Positions 1-5,800 of a stretch of DNA of 5,800 nucleotides are shown here, in pieces. Both the position numbers and the translations under genes were made by a program. Origin of the DNA: Planctomycetaceae bacterium (GTDB taxonomy: Bacteria; Planctomycetota; Planctomycetia; Planctomycetales; Planctomycetaceae). The stretch is taken from assembly GCA_003503535.1 (NCBI GenBank), contig DOCI01000267.1, positions 1-5,800 of the forward strand, given 5' to 3'. Within the stretch, counting starts at the first letter, position 1; every line of letters begins with the position of its first letter. A model generated the notes under the pieces. The model searched no databases. It saw only the letters and a list, made by a program, of their open reading frames with translations, and was not told where the DNA came from.

Positions 1-171
1 AACAATCGATGCGTAAGCCCTGACCCTTTATCAGTTCATTCGTGGAAAAGTAATTGTGACGCAAGTCTTTGACATCCGTATGAACTGACCTTCCTCGATG
101 TGTAGAGAGTGAATGGAATCCCTACGCTTATATGCTTTCCACAGAGCATTTTATTAATCAGGATCTGAATC
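1..171. other. Non-coding leader upstream of the PGPGW gene
   Basis: No convincing gene is seen here. The only frame open from the left edge closes at 70-72 and its translation resembles nothing I know. A TTGACA hexamer lies at 69-74 but has no acceptable -10 box 16-18 bases downstream. AT-rich stretches at 128-136 and 151-158 could be -10 elements but lack a matching -35. The promoter of the downstream gene is therefore not resolved. Confidence 0.5.
160..163 (+). promoter_or_regulatory. Ribosome binding site of the PGPGW gene
   Basis: AGGA lies 8 bases before the ATG at 172, an ordinary Shine-Dalgarno spacing. This supports the ATG at 172 as the true start. Confidence 0.6.
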
Positions 172-513
172 ATGTTTCGCAAGTTATGGAAAAACATTCG
201 AGACGATTTAAGAGTTCTGCATGATGGTTGCTGTGGGAATCGATTTCAGAACTATGCAGAATTCCGACGTGAAAAGCGGGGCGAGCAGCAGATCGTCTGG
301 CGCGTGCTCACGTTCTCGACAGGTCTGTTTCTAATCCTTTTCGGCATGGCAATTGGCTGGTTACCCGGACCTGGGGGCTTCGTCGCCTTTATCGGGATCG
401 GCATCATCATTCAGGAAATCCCAATTATCGCGAAATGGCTGGATCAACTCGAAGCCGGTATCCGGAACTGCTTTCCGTTTTTCAAAAAGCAGAAGTCAGA
501 GTCCTCACAGTAG
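172..513 (+). CDS. Small PGPGW-type transmembrane protein
   Basis: A 113-residue integral membrane protein of unknown function. A basic, cytoplasm-like N-terminus (residues 1-43, with a CC pair at 20-21) is followed by a hydrophobic helix at about 44-63, the turn GWLPGPGG at 62-69, and a second hydrophobic segment at about 70-82 (FVAFIGIGIII). The tail is short and charged. The arrangement of helix, PGPG turn and helix is that of the 'putative transmembrane protein (PGPGW)' family. Here the final tryptophan of the name motif is replaced by glycine, so the motif reads PGPGG. The family has no established biochemical role that I can name. The gene ends 11 bases from the stop of the convergent sulfatase gene and has no visible operon partner. 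Family assignment rests on the motif and topology only. Confidence 0.8.
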   Translation: MFRKLWKNIRDDLRVLHDGCCGNRFQNYAEFRREKRGEQQIVWRVLTFSTGLFLILFGMAIGWLPGPGGFVAFIGIGIIIQEIPIIAKWLDQLEAGIRNCFPFFKKQKSESSQ

Positions 514-524
514 ACTCGTTTAAC

Positions 525-2108
525 TTATCGCCCATCGCCCTCATAAATGATGGTCGCCCCCTGCGGAGCCTGTGGCCAGGGAGTTTCTCCTTCGGCCCAT
601 TCTTTTGGCTGGGTCGCACGAACTTTTTCGACCGCTGCCTTCAACCACGCTGGAGCATTCGCGTTCTCCTGCTGTCCGTAGACATAGGGGAGAGGAGGAT
701 CCATCAATGTATTCACTTCGCCCAGCGGGGGACGCTCTTTGCCAGCTCTCGCAAGTTTGGCCTGCAACTGTTTAACATGTTCAGGATGTTTTGCGGCGAT
801 GTCTGTCGATTCTGTCGGGTCTTCTTTGATGTTGTAAAGCATCTCGCCCATCAGTTTGAAATCACCCTGGCGGATGGTTGGAAGGCGAACGCTGCCACTC
901 ACTTCGAAAATGATTTCATTGCGCGGGCTTTTTGCCTGATCGAAAATCATTCGTACCATGTCGATTCCATCCAATGGGGTTTGTACTGGATGCTGTCCGC
1001 CGGCAAGTGTCAGGAATGTTGGCAGCAGATCGACCACATGCATCATGCCATCGTTTTCAGTGCCGGGTTCAATCTTGCCGGGCCAGCGCATCACACAGGG
1101 AACCCGGACACCCCCTTCAAAGGTGGTGTTCTTCGTGCCCCTCCAGGGCTTGTTCATTTCTTCGGTTAAGCCGCCGTTGTCGTTCGCAAAGATGACAAGT
1201 GTATTCTGTGCAAACCCATGCTGGTCCACAGCTGCGACTACTCGTCCGATTGCATCGTCCAGACATTTCAACGCGGCTTGTCGAGCAGGATATTGATCGG
1301 TGTAGCGGGGGACTTCCTCAATCGGTCCATGCACCGCATTGAACGGCACATAAATGAAGAACGGTCGATCCTGCTTTTGCTCGGCGATCAAGCGTGTTGC
1401 CTCGTTGGCGATAAGATCGGTTGTATAACCCTGTTCCTGAATCGGCTGCTGATTGCGATGCCAGTCGTAAACAGCAAAACGGGCCGGTGCGTTGTGCGGA
1501 ATGGTGTAGTTGTTGTAATCAATGCCCCAGGCGTAGTGCCCATATTGATGCAGAAACCCCTGCCCCATCGGTAAGTGCTCGGGCAACCATTCGCCGCAAT
1601 GCCATTTTCCCGTGATAGCCGTGAAGTAACCGACATCCCGCAAATACTCGGCTCTTGTCCGCTCATTCGTATCGAGAGCATGGATGCGTCGCGTCTCTTC
1701 TCCCCGCTCATTCTTTGCGAGTGTGAGGTTCAACTTCGCCAGATAACTCGGCTTGCCAAAATCTTCCGATCGCCAGTCCGACCAGGTTCGGAATGCGTAT
1801 TTCCCCGTCATAATGGCCGCCCGCGTCGGAGCACAAACCGAATGAGCATAAAACTGTGTCAGGCTGACTCCCTCACTTCGCAGCCGATCGATATTCGGCG
1901 TCAATTCGGGATCGCCACCGTTATAACCGGGCTCGGCCCAGCCCATGTCATCGGAAAGCATGAACACAATATTCGGACGACTGCCGACTATTTGCTTTGA
2001 GTCTGCAGGGGGATCCGCAGCTTGGACCGTTGAAAAAACAGTCAAAAGAAAAACTGCAAAGCAAAGATAGAGATTAGGGGATTTAGAAAGGTGGTGATCC
2101 TTAGACAT
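525..2108 (-). CDS. Secreted sulfatase (arylsulfatase A family)
   Basis: A sulfatase of 527 residues, a usual length for the family, which hydrolyses sulfate esters. The N-terminus has a hydrophobic core at about 12-27 and a likely signal peptidase I site after VQA at 28-30, so it acts outside the cytoplasm. The catalytic signature C-A-P-T-R-A-A-I-M-T-G starts at Cys92, the residue converted to formylglycine by a maturase. Metal and active-site residues of the family are visible: Asp53-Asp54 in MLSDDMGW, Lys168/His170 in TGKWH, His260 in VHGP, Asp310-Asn311 in FANDNGG, and Lys326 in RGTKNTTFEGGVRVP. The C-terminal subdomain ends in WPQAPQGATIIYEGDGR. In planctomycetes such enzymes usually attack sulfated algal polysaccharides; the substrate here cannot be read from sequence. 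A purine run AGAAAG (2117-2122) lies 8 bases before the ATG. No formylglycine-generating enzyme is in the window. Family is certain; substrate is unknown. Confidence 0.97.
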   Translation of the reverse strand: MSKDHHLSKSPNLYLCFAVFLLTVFSTVQAADPPADSKQIVGSRPNIVFMLSDDMGWAEPGYNGGDPELTPNIDRLRSEGVSLTQFYAHSVCAPTRAAIMTGKYAFRTWSDWRSEDFGKPSYLAKLNLTLAKNERGEETRRIHALDTNERTRAEYLRDVGYFTAITGKWHCGEWLPEHLPMGQGFLHQYGHYAWGIDYNNYTIPHNAPARFAVYDWHRNQQPIQEQGYTTDLIANEATRLIAEQKQDRPFFIYVPFNAVHGPIEEVPRYTDQYPARQAALKCLDDAIGRVVAAVDQHGFAQNTLVIFANDNGGLTEEMNKPWRGTKNTTFEGGVRVPCVMRWPGKIEPGTENDGMMHVVDLLPTFLTLAGGQHPVQTPLDGIDMVRMIFDQAKSPRNEIIFEVSGSVRLPTIRQGDFKLMGEMLYNIKEDPTESTDIAAKHPEHVKQLQAKLARAGKERPPLGEVNTLMDPPLPYVYGQQENANAPAWLKAAVEKVRATQPKEWAEGETPWPQAPQGATIIYEGDGR

Positions 2109-2173
2109 GAGAACGACTTTCTGCCAGTAACATATTGAATTTAGGTATCTGCAATTGAAATTTGTTGAGTTAT

Positions 2174-2195
2174 ATAAAAACTGCCATAAAAACTG
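2174..2195. repeat. Tandem direct repeat ATAAAAACTG, 12-base period
   Basis: ATAAAAACTG occurs at 2174-2183 and again at 2186-2195, separated by CC. The second copy runs into TGATCA. The repeat sits 66-87 bases upstream of the sulfatase start, where a regulator binding as a tandem dimer could act. The binding role is inferred from placement only. Confidence 0.5.
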
Positions 2196-2306
2196 ATCAC
2201 ATCAATCCAGGTCAATCTGTGGATCTCACTCTAAGTAAATAACCAGAATTTACCAGTACAAACCTTTCAGGCAGGTGGAATTCCCGAATCCATCAATTTT
2301 CACGAA

Positions 2307-2319
2307 TTTGAATTTCAAA
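2307..2319. repeat. Hyphenated palindrome TTTGAA-T-TTCAAA
   Basis: A perfect 6+1+6 inverted repeat about 72 bases upstream of the ECF -35 element and 113 bases upstream of the sigma factor start. It could be an operator, but an AT-rich palindrome of this length may also occur by chance. Confidence 0.3.
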
Positions 2320-2390
2320 GCACATTCTGCTGCGGAATTGATGGGGAAATGGTTATTCTTTGTTTTCCCAGGGCAATCGGCCAAATTCCG

Positions 2391-2416
2391 GGAACTCTTC
2401 TTTTTATGCTCGCGTC
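2391..2416 (+). promoter_or_regulatory. ECF-type promoter of the sigma factor gene (likely autoregulated)
   Basis: GGAAC (2391-2395) is followed after 17 bases by CGTC (2413-2416). GGAAC/GAAC -35 and CGTC-like -10 elements with 16-17-base spacing are what many group IV (ECF) sigma factors recognise. Transcription would begin about 2421-2425, giving a very short leader before the GTG at 2432. Its position immediately before an ECF sigma gene suggests autoregulation. The motif is seen directly; recognition by this sigma factor is inferred. Confidence 0.55.
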
Positions 2417-2431
2417 TTTAATGTAAGTACC

Positions 2432-3034
2432 GTGAAAAAAACAGACCTTGAACTCATTGCTGAGTCGGTTGACGGACAGACTCATGCGTTTGATTTACTC
2501 GTAACGCGATATCAGGACAGGCTTTACAACGCTCTGTTCCAGATCCTTCGCAACCGGGAAGACGCGCGCGATGTGGTTCAGGATGCCTTTGTGCTCTCCT
2601 GGAGCAAATTAGATACATTTCGGGGCGATGCAAACTTTTATTCCTGGCTGTTCCGGGTGGCGTATAATGTGGCCATGAGCCGCCAGCGGAAAAAGAGAGT
2701 CAAAACAGTGGGGCTCAGGCCTGCTGAGCGAGAACGCATTGACCTCCCTGCCGATAAAAACAGTGCCGATCCGAGTCAAAATCTGCAGGTGCAGGAACGT
2801 CAAAGTCAAGTCCAGGCGGCTTTGGCAGACCTGCCGGAAGAATTTCGGACCGTTCTCATCCTTAAAGAAATTGAAGACTTTAAATATGAACAGATCGCAG
2901 AGATCCTGAATGTCCCTCTCGGCACCATTCGCAGTCGCATTTATCGTGCCCGTATTTTACTGCGGGAACGATTAACGCGATTGCTGGCTGACGAGGAATT
3001 TCCTGGAAAACTCAATACGACAACCAATACTTAA
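2432..3034 (+). CDS. ECF-type (group IV) RNA polymerase sigma factor
   Basis: A 200-residue sigma factor of the RpoE/SigW type that directs RNA polymerase to a stress- or envelope-responsive regulon. Region 2 spans about residues 18-88, with the core-binding DVVQDAFVLSW pattern at 47-57 and the -10-reading helix FYSWLFRVAYNVAMSRQRKKR. A variable linker follows. Region 4 spans about 126-183, with LPEEFRTVLILKEIEDFKYEQIA leading to the helix-turn-helix NVPLGTIRSRIYRAR that reads the -35 element. There is no region 3 and no fused C-terminal domain. I chose the GTG at 2432 because region 2 begins normally from it and because an ECF-like promoter ends only 15 bases upstream. A TTG at 2360 would add 24 residues unlike the family and would put the promoter inside the gene. 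No clear Shine-Dalgarno is seen. The anti-sigma-like gene follows in the same direction. Confidence 0.94.
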   Translation: MKKTDLELIAESVDGQTHAFDLLVTRYQDRLYNALFQILRNREDARDVVQDAFVLSWSKLDTFRGDANFYSWLFRVAYNVAMSRQRKKRVKTVGLRPAERERIDLPADKNSADPSQNLQVQERQSQVQAALADLPEEFRTVLILKEIEDFKYEQIAEILNVPLGTIRSRIYRARILLRERLTRLLADEEFPGKLNTTTNT

Positions 3035-3036
3035 TT

Positions 3037-3062
3037 CGAACATTGACGGATCAAACCACGTA
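3037..3062 (+). promoter_or_regulatory. Possible second ECF-like promoter before the anti-sigma
   Basis: CGAAC (3037-3041), 17 bases, then CGTA (3059-3062). Spacing equals that of the motif before the sigma gene, and four of five -35 bases and three of four -10 bases agree. It lies directly after the sigma factor stop. It would permit separate transcription of the anti-sigma, though the implied start would fall almost on the AGGAG at 3070. Weak evidence on its own. Confidence 0.25.
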
Positions 3063-3069
3063 AACAATC

Positions 3070-3074
3070 AGGAG
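3070..3074 (+). promoter_or_regulatory. Shine-Dalgarno AGGAG for the short upstream ORF
   Basis: AGGAG stands 9 bases before a TTG codon at 3084 and 27 bases before the ATG at 3102, both in the same frame. It is 92 bases from the anti-sigma start, so it cannot serve that gene directly. It is the strongest ribosome binding site between sigma and anti-sigma. Confidence 0.45.
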
Positions 3075-3083
3075 TTTTAATTT

Positions 3084-3170
3084 TTGACAATTCGGCCAGC
3101 CATGGGAAATGAGATGAGTGCGAGTGTCCTCTCTTTCCGGCAGCTGAACTTCACACTGTTTGTATTATGA
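3084..3170 (+). CDS. Short leader ORF overlapping the anti-sigma start (ATGA)
   Basis: A 28-codon open frame starting at TTG 3084, or 22 codons from ATG 3102. The peptide begins (M)TIRPAMGNEMSASV and ends LNFTLFVL, with no recognised domain. Its TGA (3168-3170) overlaps the ATG of the next gene (3167-3169) as ATGA, the classic layout for translational coupling. AGGAG at 3070-3074 is well spaced for the TTG. The anti-sigma start itself has no ribosome binding site, as the preceding bases are CACTGTTTGTATT. I infer that ribosomes ending on this frame restart on the anti-sigma. Whether the peptide has a function of its own cannot be told. TTGACA at the start codon could instead be a -35 box, but no good -10 follows. 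Confidence 0.4.
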   Translation: MTIRPAMGNEMSASVLSFRQLNFTLFVL

Positions 3171-5137
3171 ACGAAGAACTGAATAACGAACTGATCTCTG
3201 CTTATCTCGATGATGAACTCGAGGGAGCAGAACGCGATGCGGTGAAGAGCCGTCTCGATAAAAATATGGATGACGAGTGTCTGTTCAATGAGTTCCGTCA
3301 GCTGGGAGACCTGCTGCGGGATTTACCACGCGAACCTGCCCCTGTTGGCATGGTCGAAGTTGTTCGCAGACAGTTGGAGCGTCAGACTTTGTTCCTAACG
3401 ACGCAGACCGTCAAAGCCTTTTCGACCGTGGCTCGCTGGTCAAATCGCTGGCTGGCCGGAGGGCTGGCATCGGTTCTGATGCTTTGCTTTGGTTCTTATT
3501 ATCTGTTTCAGCAGCAGGAATTCCACACGGAAGTCGCGATGACATCGCACGCACCCGTTGAAAACACTTACGATGTTCGTCTGGCAGACACTTCCGGTGA
3601 TTATCTAGCCCATTCTCATTCTCGTGGCACCTCTTATTTCGATGTTTACGATGGTTCGATCGCACAATTCAAGAAAGAGGCCGCTAAGGCTCCTCGGGAA
3701 CATTTCCATCTCAAATTGCAATCGACTCCACTTGCTGAAATGGAATCTCACGACTTAGCTTCAACGGATCTGGAATCACTCCCTGAAAATGCAATTGCGT
3801 TGGAAAAACACTCTCCACCATTGGCCACTGGGAGTCTGATCGATCAACCGGAATCGATGGCTGGGATATCCTTTTCCGCTTCCGATCTCCCTCCACCACC
3901 ACCAGTACCGGCTCAACTGGAACGTTCGATCCTGGAGCGTTTGAACGAATCCCCCAAACTGGATCGCAAACTGCAGGCTGGCGAACTGGTCCGTCTCCTA
4001 CAGGAAAGTGAAGGCGAAGTGGCTCTGGTGGAATTGAGTGTGGTCGATGTTCGGTTTGCATGCGGCCAAGTGCAATTATTGCTTGTGCAGAATGACATTG
4101 CGGAAAGCCAGCAACAAGGTTCACTCAATGGCCTGGCTGATAACCAACCTGTTCAGCGCGCCAACACTCAAGTTCAGGAAGAAACGGAAATCCGTCAAAG
4201 CGATGGCTTCAAGAATGAAGGCAATATTGCGGAAAGCCTGTATGCCACACCACAGCCTCAGGTTGCAAAGCCCATAGCCGAGAAGAAAAAAGCTGCGGAC
4301 AAGCAGGAGTTGGTTGCCTTTTATATCGATGCCCCGACCGAAAGCGTACTCAACTCTCTGAATCAACTCGAATCACTCGATCAGGTTCAAAAGATTCACG
4401 TCGGAGAGGCCCCGCACCTTTCGTATGATTATTATTCTGTTGTGCCGATGGATGCGGAGAATCCTCTGGACGAGTCGCTGCCATTGATGGTGAATGTTTT
4501 CAATCGTGCCTACTACGCCAACGGGATGTCCGGTGGGACCGGGGGATCCAAAGACGAAGCGTTATCTCCAGAAGATGCCGAATTGCAAAAGAATTTTCGC
4601 ATCGATCAAATGGAAGGGGCGGGAGATGAGTTGTTCGCCAAAAATTACGGACGGCAATTACGGTTTCTCTACTCACCCGTCGACAATCTTGAAGCTCTGG
4701 AGGGTGAGCCGCAGCCAGGTCAGGATCGCGGACCGATCGCAAATTCTCCGGTCACAAAGTCTCCAGAGAATGCTCCCACAACGGCTGGCAAACCAGAGTC
4801 GGAATCGCTCGCTTTTTCGCTTCAGGACAAACATGCCGATGATGGTGTTGATCCACAGGCGCTGGCTTATCAGATCACCGTGAACCTGATTCCGTTACAG
4901 AAACCGGTTGAAGAATCTGTGACGGCATTAAACAAACCTGCGAAGCCATTTTCAGAACCGACGGCCCTGGGAGTCAATCATGCCGACAAAGATGCAGAAA
5001 ATGAAAATGGAAGGGTGATGGAACGGAAATCGGGCGAATTGGAGACACCAGTCGCTTCCATTCCAGAACTGGCTGCGAAGCAATCCCCCCGTAGAACTCG
5101 CATGGTGATTGTTCTCACGCCGGTCAATGCGGAATAA
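3167..5137 (+). CDS. Membrane anti-sigma-like protein with large outer domain
   Basis: A 656-residue single-pass membrane protein. Residues 1-70 resemble the N-terminal sigma-binding domain of anti-sigma factors: ELISAYLDDELEGAERDAV, then a helix to about 50. The zinc-binding H-x3-C-x2-C of the ZAS class is absent; only Cys38 is present. A hydrophobic helix at about 95-114 (WLAGGLASVLMLCFGSYYLF) crosses the membrane, leaving about 540 residues outside. That part contains a proline run (PPPPP, 242-246), a predicted helix/strand block at 249-310 (VALVELSVVDV, then FACGQVQLLLVQNDI), a Q/E-rich linker (311-379), a second strand-helix-strand block at 381-413 (ELVAFYIDAPTESVLNSL), a glycine-rich patch (452-460), a low-complexity acidic stretch, and a final strand RMVIVLTPV. 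It follows the ECF sigma gene by 132 bases and is the likely partner and sensor. The outer part matches no family I recognise; most anti-sigmas are much shorter. Confidence 0.85.
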   Translation: MNEELNNELISAYLDDELEGAERDAVKSRLDKNMDDECLFNEFRQLGDLLRDLPREPAPVGMVEVVRRQLERQTLFLTTQTVKAFSTVARWSNRWLAGGLASVLMLCFGSYYLFQQQEFHTEVAMTSHAPVENTYDVRLADTSGDYLAHSHSRGTSYFDVYDGSIAQFKKEAAKAPREHFHLKLQSTPLAEMESHDLASTDLESLPENAIALEKHSPPLATGSLIDQPESMAGISFSASDLPPPPPVPAQLERSILERLNESPKLDRKLQAGELVRLLQESEGEVALVELSVVDVRFACGQVQLLLVQNDIAESQQQGSLNGLADNQPVQRANTQVQEETEIRQSDGFKNEGNIAESLYATPQPQVAKPIAEKKKAADKQELVAFYIDAPTESVLNSLNQLESLDQVQKIHVGEAPHLSYDYYSVVPMDAENPLDESLPLMVNVFNRAYYANGMSGGTGGSKDEALSPEDAELQKNFRIDQMEGAGDELFAKNYGRQLRFLYSPVDNLEALEGEPQPGQDRGPIANSPVTKSPENAPTTAGKPESESLAFSLQDKHADDGVDPQALAYQITVNLIPLQKPVEESVTALNKPAKPFSEPTALGVNHADKDAENENGRVMERKSGELETPVASIPELAAKQSPRRTRMVIVLTPVNAE

Positions 5138-5203
5138 CAACAAAGAAGTTGTGTTACGAAATCGCCAGGCCCATCACTTCGTTCCGGGACGTGCCGACCA
5201 AGC

Positions 5204-5656
<453 letters not shown>

Positions 5657-5710
5657 GTGCTGTTCCCCAAGTCTTTCCAACCAATTTAAAGGTTCGCATA
5701 GCGGACCTTG

Positions 5711-5739
5711 TTAATAGACATCTCAAGAATGCTTATCAA
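5711..5739 (-). promoter_or_regulatory. Sigma-70-type promoter for the gcvH-like gene
   Basis: On the minus strand TTGATA (5739-5734), 17 bases, then TATTAA (5716-5711): five of six and four of six matches to the housekeeping consensus with ideal spacing. Transcription would start near 5704, giving a leader of about 48 bases to the GTG at 5656. A perfect 10-base palindrome CTTGATCAAG (5742-5751) lies just upstream of the -35 box and could bind a regulator. Confidence 0.5.
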
Positions 5740-5773
5740 AACTTGATCAAGACAAATCCGATTTGGAGTGGCG

Positions 5774-5800
5774 GGGGCGCTCCGCTTTTGCGGAAGCCCC
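5774..5800. repeat. GC-rich hairpin at window end (REP-like or terminator)
   Basis: GGGGC (5774-5778) pairs with GCCCC (5796-5800), and TCCGC (5781-5785) pairs with GCGGA (5790-5794), around a TTTT loop and a small internal bulge. No T-tract is visible on the minus-strand side and the plus-strand side is cut off by the window edge, so it may be an intergenic palindromic repeat or the start of a terminator. It probably extends beyond the window, since the left side has a further G and C. Confidence 0.55.

Larger units (their letters stand above)
2109..2431. other. Divergent intergenic regulatory region
   Basis: This 323-base region lies between the divergent sulfatase and sigma factor genes and contains no credible gene. 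It is AT-rich and holds a tandem 10-base repeat (2174-2195), a 13-base hyphenated palindrome (2307-2319), a GGAATTCC palindrome (2277-2284) and an ECF-type promoter at its right end. On the minus strand AT-rich hexamers such as TATAAC (about 2168-2173) may serve the sulfatase, but no -35/-10 pair with good spacing stands out. Confidence 0.6.

Noticed and set aside
69..74. TTGACA as -35 box of the PGPGW gene
   Set aside because: No -10-like hexamer lies at 16-18 bases downstream.
435..1169. Long plus-strand open frame of 244 codons opposite the sulfatase
   Set aside because: It is antisense to a well-supported sulfatase, shows no known motif, and its cysteine- and histidine-rich composition is typical of a shadow frame.
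1388..1711. Minus-strand frame within the sulfatase in another phase
   Set aside because: It overlaps the sulfatase coding frame fully and has no family features.
2094..2138. Short plus-strand frames (GTG 2094, ATG 2107) after the Shine-Dalgarno-like sequence at 2083-2100
   Set aside because: They are 14 and 7 codons long, lie antisense to the sulfatase start and have no supporting promoter.
2421..2426. Start-stop element ATGTAA just before the sigma gene
   Set aside because: It lies at or before the predicted transcript start, so it is probably not translated.
2360..2431. TTG at 2360 as the sigma factor start
   Set aside because: The added 24 residues do not resemble ECF sigma N-termini, and the frame would run through the GGAAC-N17-CGTC promoter. 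GTG 2432 fits better.
3711..4124. Minus-strand frame of 137 codons opposite the anti-sigma gene
   Set aside because: Shadow of the plus-strand gene; proline-, serine- and arginine-rich with no recognisable domain.
4097..4238. 13-base direct repeat ATTGCGGAAAGCC at 4097-4109 and 4226-4238
   Set aside because: It encodes the same I-A-E-S residues in the low-complexity linker of the anti-sigma-like protein; more likely internal drift or duplication of coding sequence than a regulatory repeat.
5135..5156. Hairpin TAACAAC/GTTGTGTTA after the anti-sigma stop as terminator
   Set aside because: The stem is short, AT-rich and bulged, and no T-tract follows.

Overview
The window looks like chromosomal DNA from a planctomycete, probably of the Rubinisphaera/Gimesia/Planctopirus kind. 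This is inferred from the combination of an exported arylsulfatase-type enzyme, an ECF sigma factor followed by a very large membrane anti-sigma-like protein, and a GcvH-like protein with the N-terminal 'FMMG..EA.FPTDR.YA.NHMW' pattern that I associate with planctomycetes. Codon use and base composition look uniform, and there are no transposases, integrases, tRNAs, rRNAs or CRISPR repeats.

Layout. Positions 1-171 are non-coding, with a good ribosome binding site just before a small two-helix membrane protein of the PGPGW type (172-513, +). It is tail to tail, with 11 bases between, with a 527-residue secreted sulfatase (525-2108, -). A non-coding region (2109-2431) separates the sulfatase from a divergent ECF sigma factor gene (2432-3034, +). 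This region holds a tandem 10-base repeat, a 13-base hyphenated palindrome and, directly before the sigma gene, a good match to an ECF-type promoter (GGAAC-N17-CGTC). Next, after 132 bases, comes a 656-residue single-pass membrane protein with an anti-sigma-like N-terminus (3167-5137, +). Convergent to it is a GcvH-like lipoyl-carrier protein (5204-5656, -) with a recognisable sigma-70-type promoter at 5711-5739. The window ends in a strong GC-rich hairpin (5774-5800).

How the genes relate. The sigma factor and the anti-sigma-like protein form one regulatory unit: the sigma factor probably drives its own promoter and is held by the short cytoplasmic N-terminus of the membrane protein, whose roughly 540-residue outer part would sense an envelope signal. 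The gap between them hides a short open frame (3084-3170, 28 codons) with its own AGGAG site. Its stop overlaps the anti-sigma start as ATGA, and that start has no ribosome binding site of its own, so the anti-sigma is probably translated by coupling. This is the most notable unannotated structure I see. The sulfatase, PGPGW protein and GcvH show no clear functional link to the sigma system beyond position.
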